This document shows positions 1 to 4,841 of a stretch of DNA of 7,945 nt, in pieces (within the stretch, counting starts at the first letter, position 1; the number at the start of each line of letters is the position of its first letter). Where the stretch lies: the NCBI GenBank assembly GCA_003648875.1, contig QMQC01000068.1:1-7945 (forward strand). The letters run 5' to 3'. The stretch is from Actinomycetota bacterium. Lineage in GTDB: Bacteria; Actinomycetota; Acidimicrobiia; Spongiisociales; UBA5794. The notes beneath the pieces were generated by a model that was not told where the DNA came from, did no database searches, and saw nothing but the letters and a program-made list of their open reading frames with translations. The position numbers and the translations under genes are program-made.

Positions 1-528
1 GGGTATTGGGACAACGAGGCCGCAACGCACGATGCGCTCACCGATGATGGGTGGTTTCACTCCGGGGATATCGGTGTGCTGGACGATGAGGGCTTCCTCT
101 CGATCACGGGCCGGAAGAAGGAGATCATCGTGACTGCCGCCGGGAAGAATGTCGCACCGGCGATTCTCGAGGACAGGACGCGGTCGAATCCGCTCGTCAG
201 CCAGGTGATGGTCGTCGGGGATGCAAAACCGTTCATCGCGGCCCTCGTCACACTCGATGCTGATGCCCTTGCACCGTGGGCCAGTGCGCGCGGACTCGAC
301 GACGCTCCACTGTCGGAACTTGCGACCAACGATGAGGTGATCGCCGAGGTTCAGAAAGCCGTCGACTACGCAAACAAGGCCGTGTCAAAGGCAGAAGCGA
401 TCAAGACCTTCCGTGTGCTACCTCAAGACCTCTCGATAGAGGGAGGCGAGCTCACGCCGACACTCAAGGTCAAACGGTCTGTGGTCGCCTCGAAGTATGC
501 GGGAGTAATCGACGAGATATACGGATAA
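1..528 (+). CDS. Long-chain fatty acyl-CoA ligase (AMP-forming), C-terminal 175 residues; 5' end outside window
   Basis: This ATP-dependent enzyme activates a fatty acid to acyl-AMP and then acyl-CoA at the cytoplasmic side of the membrane. The frame is open from base 1, so the N-terminal AMP-binding part lies upstream of the window. Numbering residues from base 1, GWFHSGD at 17-23 is the motif whose Asp contacts the AMP ribose. GRKKE at 37-41 followed by AAGKNVAP at 46-53 is the hinge motif typical of the FAA1/FadD15 long-chain group. LTPTLKVKR at 151-159 carries the likely adenylation Lys (about K156). The text around LVSQVMVVGD and the ending VIDEIYG also match that group. All C-terminal motifs visible are intact. 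The gene runs the same way as the signalling block but is separated from it by 277 bases, so it is probably a separate unit. The family call is firm; chain-length preference cannot be read here. Confidence 0.93.
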   Translation, partial: GYWDNEAATHDALTDDGWFHSGDIGVLDDEGFLSITGRKKEIIVTAAGKNVAPAILEDRTRSNPLVSQVMVVGDAKPFIAALVTLDADALAPWASARGLDDAPLSELATNDEVIAEVQKAVDYANKAVSKAEAIKTFRVLPQDLSIEGGELTPTLKVKRSVVASKYAGVIDEIYG

Positions 529-540
529 ACCGCAGGCCAG

Positions 541-587
541 CTGCCGTCGACTCCAGCAGTGCTTCTCGTACGCTTGTGCGACGGCGG
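541..587 (+). terminator. Possible terminator hairpin after the acyl-CoA ligase gene
   Basis: Bases 541-549 (CTGCCGTCG) can pair with 579-587 (CGACGGCGG) over 9 bp including one G-U, leaving a 29-base loop. The loop contains a smaller alternative stem, CGTACGC with GCGACG around TTGT. It begins 12 bases after the ligase stop codon. No T-run follows, so this is only a candidate for a GC-rich terminator. Confidence 0.25.
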
Positions 588-684
588 AACGCAGATTGGC
601 CGATGCTCCCAACTGCTCATGAACCGCGCATACATTCATGATCGGATCGTTCCGGGCAATGCCCTGAGGAATATGTCTGGTTCC

Positions 685-696
685 ACGGCATGCCGT
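685..696. promoter_or_regulatory. 12-base perfect palindrome upstream of the signalling genes
   Basis: ACGGCATGCCGT is a perfect inverted repeat with no spacer, lying 110 bases before the Hpt-REC-REC start. A spacerless palindrome of this size suits a dimeric regulator site better than an RNA hairpin. No promoter hexamers could be placed convincingly beside it, and a 12-base palindrome can arise by chance, so confidence is low. Confidence 0.2.
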
Positions 697-700
697 TTCA

Positions 701-725
701 GCCCGAAAGGGCCACTGTCTTTCGG
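701..725 (+). promoter_or_regulatory. Leader segment with two mutually exclusive hairpins
   Basis: Bases 701-712 can form GCCC-GAAA-GGGC, a 4-bp stem with a GNRA-type tetraloop. Bases 703-709 (CCGAAAG) can instead pair perfectly with 719-725 (CTTTCGG) over 7 bp with a 9-base loop. The two folds share bases and cannot coexist. They lie in the probable 5' leader of the signalling operon. It is not known whether this stretch is transcribed, and no known riboswitch consensus is visible. Confidence 0.2.
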
Positions 726-785
726 ATGCGGTAATTAGGCTTACGTCGATACCCAGTCGCACGGACAAACACACGGGAGGTTCTT

Positions 786-809
786 GTGTACTCAATGGGC
801 GAACCGTGA
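786..809 (+). CDS. Possible 7-codon leader peptide coupled to the Hpt-REC-REC gene
   Basis: A purine-rich GGGAGG at 775-780 lies 5 bases before a GTG at 786, which opens the short frame VYSMGEP and stops at TGA 807-809. That stop overlaps the GTG start of the next gene at 806 (GTGA, 806-809). The same ribosome-binding site is 25 bases from GTG 806, too far to serve it directly, and no in-frame start lies between. The simplest reading is that ribosomes translate the mini-frame and re-initiate on the Hpt gene. The peptide shows no obvious regulatory codon run. Alternatively the Hpt gene starts without a Shine-Dalgarno, or at ATG 851. Confidence 0.35.
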   Translation: MYSMGEP

Positions 810-1882
810 CCGAACTCCGTGAGTTCTACCTGACGAGTCTCGGCTCTCAGATGGAGGCGCTCGGAATTGCGCTTGCATCCCTTGAGCGAGGAGATCCGGA
901 ATCGAGCGACTCGATCTGCCGGATCGCGCACCAGCTCAAGGGATCCGGTGCGAGCTACGGTTTCCCAGAGATCACCACCCGCGCACAGGACGTGCTCAGC
1001 GCATCGGACAGAGACGTCAGCGATGCGACACGTTCCCTCATCGACCTATTGATGGGGCTTATTGCCGACGCTGGAGGCGGTGTGCAAACCATCCTCGTTG
1101 TTGAAGATGACCGCGTAATCCGGCTTCTGCTGGAGAAGGCACTCGAATCGCCGGGGCGCGAGATACTCCTCGCCTCGACGATGGCCGAGGGTCGCGAGAT
1201 ACTCCGCAGCGAGCCAGACCTGCTCGTTCTGGATCTCTTCCTCCCGGACGGTGACGGTCGACAACTTCTCACAGATATCCGACGAGATCCCGGATCCGCG
1301 GGCATCATGGTGATCGTGCTGTCCGGGGCAGACAGCGGCGTTGCGAGAGCCGAATGTCTTGCCCTTGGCGCCGACGCCTTCTTGACGAAGCCATTCGATC
1401 CGATCTCCCTCGGTCCACTGGTTGAGTCACTGCTTGAGGCCGATGCGATCGCGGACAGGCACAGCGTGATACCGGCAGTGCCGGCACGAATTGAGGCAAC
1501 GGAACCAACGGGAGGAAGGTCTGTGCTGCTCGCCGAGGACGATGACCTCGTAGCCACCCTCATCATCGATCGCCTGAGCAGGGATGGGTTCGAGCTGGTC
1601 CATTGCACTGATGGTGCGTCGGCGCTCGCCGAAGCCAGACTGAATCCCCCCGCCGTGGCCATTCTCGATGTGAAGATGCCGAAGATGGACGGCTTCGAGC
1701 TATTGAGCCGTTTCCGGGAGATCCCCGCGCTTGCCGATACTCCGGTGATCGTGCTCACTGCCTTGGGTAGTGAGCGCGACGTGGTGCGCGGCTTCGACCT
1801 TGGAGCGGATGACTATGTGCCCAAGCCATTCTCGCCAACTGAGCTTGCCGCAAGGGTTAGGCGGCTGGTGGATGACTCATGA
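806..1882 (+). CDS. Hpt-REC-REC phosphorelay protein (358 aa)
   Basis: This cytoplasmic phosphotransfer protein carries a histidine phosphotransfer domain and two receivers. The Hpt domain (about residues 3-90) has the signature AHQLKGSGASYGF with the phospho-accepting His at 42. Receiver 1 (about 95-212) has acidic residues E100, D101 and D102, phospho-Asp D143 (VLDLFLPDGDG), S173 and K195. Receiver 2 (about 238-357) has E244-D247, phospho-Asp D288 (ILDVKMPKMDG), T318 and K340. All three domains keep their key residues and should be able to exchange phosphate. There is no kinase, DNA-binding or cyclase domain. The GTG start at 806 places the first Hpt helix near the N terminus, as expected, and overlaps a mini-frame stop. 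The stop overlaps the next gene's ATG by four bases (ATGA, 1879-1882), indicating translational coupling. The partner kinase and final output are not identifiable from the sequence. Confidence 0.92.
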   Translation: MTELREFYLTSLGSQMEALGIALASLERGDPESSDSICRIAHQLKGSGASYGFPEITTRAQDVLSASDRDVSDATRSLIDLLMGLIADAGGGVQTILVVEDDRVIRLLLEKALESPGREILLASTMAEGREILRSEPDLLVLDLFLPDGDGRQLLTDIRRDPGSAGIMVIVLSGADSGVARAECLALGADAFLTKPFDPISLGPLVESLLEADAIADRHSVIPAVPARIEATEPTGGRSVLLAEDDDLVATLIIDRLSRDGFELVHCTDGASALAEARLNPPAVAILDVKMPKMDGFELLSRFREIPALADTPVIVLTALGSERDVVRGFDLGADDYVPKPFSPTELAARVRRLVDDS

Positions 1883-2205
1883 GGGTCCTGTTCGTTGATG
1901 ATGACCCGGTGCTGCGACGGTTGGGTGACTACGCACTCAGCGAACTTGGCGGCATGGTCGTTGTGACGGCGGCGGATGGGCCAGAGGCACTTGCCGTCGT
2001 GGACCGCGCCGCGCCCGACGTCATTCTATTGGATTACTTGATGCCCGGGATGAACGGCGACGAGGTGCTTGAAGTCCTGCGATCTTCGCCCACCACTCGC
2101 AATGTCCCTGTGGTGTTCCTCACCGGCATCAAGGATGAGATCGAGCTTCAAGAGCTCGTCGCGGGCGGAGCCGTTGGCTGGCTCGTCAAACCGTTCGATC
2201 CATGA
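1879..2205 (+). CDS. Single-domain response regulator receiver (108 aa), C-terminal helix cut by in-frame TGA
   Basis: This stand-alone receiver starts MRVLFVDDD. It keeps the acidic cluster D7-D9, phospho-Asp D52 (ILLDYLMPGMNG), T82 (FLTG) and K104 (LVKPFDP), so the active site is complete. It stops at residue 108, just before the last helix that receivers normally have. After the TGA at 2203-2205 the same frame continues with TLAEDLNAVL, a good match to that missing helix, and next stops at 2269-2271. I infer that the ancestral protein was about 130 residues and that the TGA is a nonsense mutation, a sequencing error or, less likely, a readthrough site. The truncated product could be unstable or lack the alpha-4/5 interaction face. 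It is coupled to the upstream Hpt-REC-REC gene by an ATGA overlap. CheY-like adaptors of this type act by protein-protein contact. Confidence 0.85.
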   Translation: MRVLFVDDDPVLRRLGDYALSELGGMVVVTAADGPEALAVVDRAAPDVILLDYLMPGMNGDEVLEVLRSSPTTRNVPVVFLTGIKDEIELQELVAGGAVGWLVKPFDP

Positions 2206-2414
2206 ACTCTGGCCGAGGATCTGAATGCGGTTCTCCATCCCGCCCCACCCGACGATGCCTCGCGCTTGTGAACGGTCTACTGACAGTCGTTGCTGCACTC
2301 TTTGCGCTGAATATCGTCATCGCGGTCATCGTCATCCTGCTACGGGTCCGCAGCAACCATCAGGCCAGGAGGTTCGACCGGATCGAGTCCCGTTGGGAAC
2401 CCGTGATCAGCTAG
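2202..2414 (+). CDS. Small single-pass membrane protein, probable remnant of a longer gene (70 aa from ATG, 48 aa from GTG 2268)
   Basis: The product has one strongly hydrophobic segment (about residues 26-47 counted from ATG 2202, rich in Val, Ile, Leu and Ala), then a basic stretch and the ending RFDRIESRWEPVIS. The positive-inside rule puts the C terminus in the cytoplasm. Two starts are possible. ATG 2202 overlaps the premature receiver stop. GTG 2268 overlaps the distal receiver stop and omits a 22-residue Ser/Arg-rich leader that is simply the receiver helix DNA in another frame; I regard 2268 as ancestral. A membrane anchor followed by an RRxxRxxxxxxRWxP-like stretch resembles, from memory, the N terminus of actinobacterial HEAT-repeat membrane proteins found near receiver genes. 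Here the protein stops at once at TAG 2412, with no repeat domain following. It could be a genuine small protein or a truncated gene. Confidence 0.5.
   Translation: MNSGRGSECGSPSRPTRRCLALVNGLLTVVAALFALNIVIAVIVILLRVRSNHQARRFDRIESRWEPVIS
2203..2271 (+). other. In-frame C-terminal extension of the receiver beyond the TGA
   Basis: After the TGA at 2203-2205 the receiver frame stays open for 21 codons to TGA 2269-2271. The first ten residues, TLAEDLNAVL, fit the final amphipathic receiver helix directly after KPFDP. The rest is a short Pro/Asp-rich tail. The distal stop overlaps a GTG at 2268 (GTGA) that would start the next gene, the same 4-base overlap seen at both ends of the Hpt-REC-REC gene. 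This makes 2271 the likely ancestral gene end. No Cys-type active site or selenocysteine context is present, and TGA ends the two large plus-strand signalling genes and the leucine dehydrogenase gene here, so codon reassignment is not supported. Confidence 0.6.
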
Positions 2415-2423
2415 ATGATCGGC

Positions 2424-2474
2424 GAAGGCAACGGTCGCCGCTCCAAAATACCAGGAGTGGCGACCGTTGCCTTC
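2424..2474 (+). terminator. 21-bp near-perfect hairpin closing the receiver gene string
   Basis: Bases 2424-2444 pair with 2454-2474 along 21 consecutive positions. The only non-Watson-Crick pair is a G-U (2440 with 2458), and the loop is 9 bases, AAAATACCA (2445-2453). It begins 9 bases after the TAG of the small membrane gene and ends about 95 bases before the next start. The mismatch is a G-U only when read on the plus strand (A-C on the minus strand), which favours function in plus-strand RNA. No T-run follows, so it may be a U-less terminator, an RNA processing or stability element, or a small palindromic element. Confidence 0.55.
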
Positions 2475-2491
2475 AGGAGATACAGAAATCG

Positions 2492-2521
2492 TTGTAGCTG
2501 GTTCCTGAACCAACCGATAAA
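2492..2521 (+). promoter_or_regulatory. Possible promoter with an embedded 14-base palindrome, upstream of the hybrid kinase-like gene
   Basis: TTGTAG (2492-2497) and GATAAA (2516-2521) lie 18 bases apart and loosely resemble -35 and -10 elements. Between them is the inverted repeat TGGTTC-CT-GAACCA (2499-2512), placed where a bound repressor would block polymerase. The hexamers are weak matches and the palindrome is short, so this is tentative. The preceding hairpin makes a separate promoter for the 684-residue gene reasonable. Confidence 0.22.
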
Positions 2522-2554
2522 CCATTCAGCCAGCAACGAGGTGACGTGACCAAC

Positions 2555-2563
2555 AAAGGGAGG
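2555..2563 (+). promoter_or_regulatory. Strong ribosome binding site fixing GTG 2569 as the start
   Basis: AAAGGGAGG lies 5 bases before GTG 2569. It selects that start over the out-of-frame ATG at 2565 and over the in-frame ATG at 2656, which sits at the edge of the first receiver. The protein therefore has a Ser/Asp-rich N-terminal tail of about 29 residues before its first domain. Confidence 0.6.
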
Positions 2564-2568
2564 AATGC

Positions 2569-4623
2569 GTGAACTCCAGCGCATCTGGACCGAGATCCAG
2601 CAGTCGCCTGATTCCGAACTCTCTGGATGACCTTGACACTGATGGTCCATACCCCATGCGGGTACTACTCATTGACGATGGTGCAGCCGAGTCGCTGACG
2701 TTCCGAAGGTTGACCGGTGCCGATGATGCAGGTAGGTACGTCGTCGATCGTGTGAGCACGCAAGGCGATGCCTGTGAAGCAATGGAAGATGGCGACCACG
2801 ACGTGTATGTCGTGGACCATCTGGTCGGTACACGAACAGGTTTCGATCTGCTCTCCTGGGTCAAGACGCGAGGGTTGAGGCTCCCGATCGTATTCGTGTC
2901 CGGATCGAATGACCATGGAACAGGCGTGACAGCTGTGAGTGCTGGCGCCTCCTGCTACCTGGTTTCCGATTCGATCAACTCTGGTCTCCTTGAACACTGC
3001 TTGAGAAACGCTGTCGAACAGATGGAGGCTCTGGATCGGCTGAGTAGCGCCGGAATAGAGATCGATGCTGATGCCTCGACAAGAACGCGTATGCTGTTTC
3101 GCATCGCTGAGAAGCTGCGTGAGCCCTCCACTTCGGTCCTCGATGTGACGCGTCGATCGCTTGAGGCAGCCCTTCCGGCCTCCGCGCACGAATCGTTCGG
3201 TCTGATCGAGGACAAGGCGAACACGCTGCTCACTCTTGCCAACGACCTCAATGACCTGGCCATGCTTGAGGCCGGACACCTCCGATTCAACATGGAGATG
3301 TTCAGCTTGCGCGGTCTGGTCTTCCACATGAGCCAGAAGATCGGTACAGCAGCACGGGATCACGATCCAGAGATCTCCGTGGAGATTGCCTCGGACGTGC
3401 CTGACGCCGTTGTTGGTGATCCCGGTCGTCTCCGTCTCGCCGTCATCACGTTCATCGAAAGTGTTGTCGCACGGAGCAACGCCAATCAGATCCTTGTGAG
3501 GATCCGCGTTGCCCACAGGAGTCCGGGCGCTATCACGCTGCGCTTTGAGATCGAAGCTGTCGACAGCGGCGACAGATACGACGGCTCATCTGTGCAGGAG
3601 CTTGGTCAAATCGATGCCGATGGAAATAATGGAGCCTCGGTGGAGAACGAGTCCCTGGGGATGCCCGCGGCGTTGGAGATCGTATCTCGTATGGGTGGAT
3701 CCGTGACGGTTGTCGGTGATCAGCAGTCCTCTGCGTCAGTTCAGCTCACGATTCGTCTTCAGATCAGTGAGGAAGAGCATCTGGGGCGTCCGAATCTCGA
3801 GGACCACGGTCTGACGAGTGGACAGATCCTTGTGATCGCTGACGATGCCGATGCGCGACGTTCGCTGATGAGTGCATTGGGTGGCGCCGACCTTTCTTAC
3901 CTGGCAGCTCCGAGCGTCGAGGCATGGAATTCAGGCCAGGCAGCGGGCGGAGGAGAAATCGAAATGCCTGCGTTGGCAGTCATCGAGTCAAGTGACGACA
4001 GTTTCTTGATCTGCGACAGATTCAACGAGATCGTCCTGGGCGAGGTCCCGGTTGTCGTTGTGGTTGGATTTGGAAGCCGTGGCGATGCTGCCCGTTGTCG
4101 TGAACGAGGCATCAGGGGCTACCTGCCAAGACCACTGGATTCGGGTGACCTCATCGACGTGGTCCGCTCATCGATGGCCCTCACGTCATCGGGTGACTCG
4201 ACGACGCTGGTCACGAGGCACTGGCTCCGCGAAGGAAGGCAAAGCCTGCATGTGCTCGTCGTCGACGACAGTTCAACGAATCTCTTCCTCTTGACCCGTA
4301 TGTTGGAGCAGCGCGGTCATTCCACGGTGACCGCGAGCGATGGACGTGAGGCAGTCAAAGCGAGCGGCATCGAGTCGTTCGACGCTGTCCTGATGGATGT
4401 GATGATGCCCGTCATGGGTGGCTTCGAGGCAACACGATTGATCCGAGAGATGCACGCAGAAAGCTCGGCTCAGCCGTTGATCGTCGGGGTCTCCGCCTTC
4501 GCCGACCAGGTGAACATCGAGCGTGCGCAGGACGCCGGAATGGATGGATTCCTGGCAAAACCGGTTCAACCTGAGGACCTGTTCACTGCGATCGAGAAGA
4601 AGCGGTCTCCGGTTCTGAGCTGA
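2569..4623 (+). CDS. Degenerate hybrid sensor kinase, REC-pseudokinase-REC-REC (684 aa)
   Basis: The domains in order are receiver 1 (about 30-150), a histidine kinase core (about 172-400), receiver 2 (about 417-540) and receiver 3 (about 559-678). There is no signal peptide or membrane segment, so it is cytoplasmic. Receiver 1 keeps D36, D37, D83 and S111 but has S133 where the conserved Lys belongs (YLVSD instead of YLVKD). In the dimerisation helix the usual SHELRTP reads AEKLREP (180-186), so the phospho-His is Glu181. The second helix, LANDLNDLAMLEAG (223-236), is classical. In the ATPase domain the two N-box Asn positions are T294 and S298, the G1 motif retains only D332 and G334, and the G2 motif reads SLGMP (362-366). 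Receiver 2 has E473 for the phospho-Asp, V499 for Thr/Ser and R521 for Lys. Receiver 3 is intact: D566, D567, D610 (LMDVMMPVMGG), S642 and K664. Autophosphorylation is unlikely; the protein may act as a scaffold or as a phosphate acceptor through D610. Confidence 0.9.
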   Translation: MNSSASGPRSSSRLIPNSLDDLDTDGPYPMRVLLIDDGAAESLTFRRLTGADDAGRYVVDRVSTQGDACEAMEDGDHDVYVVDHLVGTRTGFDLLSWVKTRGLRLPIVFVSGSNDHGTGVTAVSAGASCYLVSDSINSGLLEHCLRNAVEQMEALDRLSSAGIEIDADASTRTRMLFRIAEKLREPSTSVLDVTRRSLEAALPASAHESFGLIEDKANTLLTLANDLNDLAMLEAGHLRFNMEMFSLRGLVFHMSQKIGTAARDHDPEISVEIASDVPDAVVGDPGRLRLAVITFIESVVARSNANQILVRIRVAHRSPGAITLRFEIEAVDSGDRYDGSSVQELGQIDADGNNGASVENESLGMPAALEIVSRMGGSVTVVGDQQSSASVQLTIRLQISEEEHLGRPNLEDHGLTSGQILVIADDADARRSLMSALGGADLSYLAAPSVEAWNSGQAAGGGEIEMPALAVIESSDDSFLICDRFNEIVLGEVPVVVVVGFGSRGDAARCRERGIRGYLPRPLDSGDLIDVVRSSMALTSSGDSTTLVTRHWLREGRQSLHVLVVDDSSTNLFLLTRMLEQRGHSTVTASDGREAVKASGIESFDAVLMDVMMPVMGGFEATRLIREMHAESSAQPLIVGVSAFADQVNIERAQDAGMDGFLAKPVQPEDLFTAIEKKRSPVLS

Positions 4624-4676
4624 ACACGATCAGAGTTCCGAGATCGAGTCCAACCCGACAACCGATGCACGGCACG

Positions 4677-4841
4677 AGGAGGCTGCTGATTAATGCCGTT
4701 GGTGAGATCGGCGATCAGGCGCGCCACTCGCACAGGTAGAGGTTTCGCTACTCCTTGTGGCGGAATCGCGGAGCCGAGACCACAGCGAGTGGTGATGCAT
4801 GGTCGTCGAGATGGCCAACATGTGTTATTCAGCAGTCTCCT
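4677..4841 (+). ncRNA. Candidate structured RNA or bidirectional terminator between convergent genes
   Basis: The 216-base gap between the kinase-like gene and the convergent E1 gene contains nested complementary segments. P1 pairs 4677-4689 with 4829-4841 (13 bp, one G-U). P2 pairs 4722-4731 with 4785-4794 (10 bp, one G-U). Inside P2, P3 (AGGTAG 4734-4739 with CTA 4748-4750 and CCT 4753-4755) and P4 (TGTGG 4756-4760 with CCACA 4780-4784, plus CGG 4761-4763 with CCG 4774-4776) fill the interior almost without unpaired junction bases, giving a three-way junction. Both long-stem wobbles are G-U on the plus strand. P1's 3' arm just overlaps the E1 stop codon. It may be the 3' untranslated region or terminator of the 684-residue gene. 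GC-rich DNA folds readily by chance, so conservation is needed to call it an RNA gene. Confidence 0.3.

Noticed and set aside
418..795. A 125-codon minus-strand frame spanning the intergenic region 529-805
   Set aside because: It overlaps the ligase 3' end, has no family resemblance, and its composition looks random. A gene here cannot be strictly excluded but nothing supports it.
529..805. tRNA, tmRNA, signal recognition RNA or a known riboswitch in the leader
   Set aside because: I looked for TTCGA-type T-loops, tmRNA ends and known aptamer signatures (including cyclic-di-GMP types) and found none.
955..1758. A 267-codon open frame on the minus strand opposite the Hpt-REC-REC gene
   Set aside because: It is Ser/Arg/Pro-rich low-complexity translation with no domain and lies wholly inside a well-supported gene on the other strand.
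2203..2205. TGA read as selenocysteine or as tryptophan
   Set aside because: Receivers have no selenocysteine at this position, no SECIS-like hairpin follows closely, and TGA is the normal stop of several genes in this window.
2410..2550. Continuation of the small membrane protein beyond TAG 2412 by readthrough
   Set aside because: The in-frame sequence after the TAG is the hairpin DNA and encodes nothing resembling a repeat domain.
2665..3516. A 283-codon open frame on the minus strand opposite the pseudokinase gene
   Set aside because: It has no recognisable motif and no ribosome-binding site; the plus frame has clear receiver and kinase motifs throughout.
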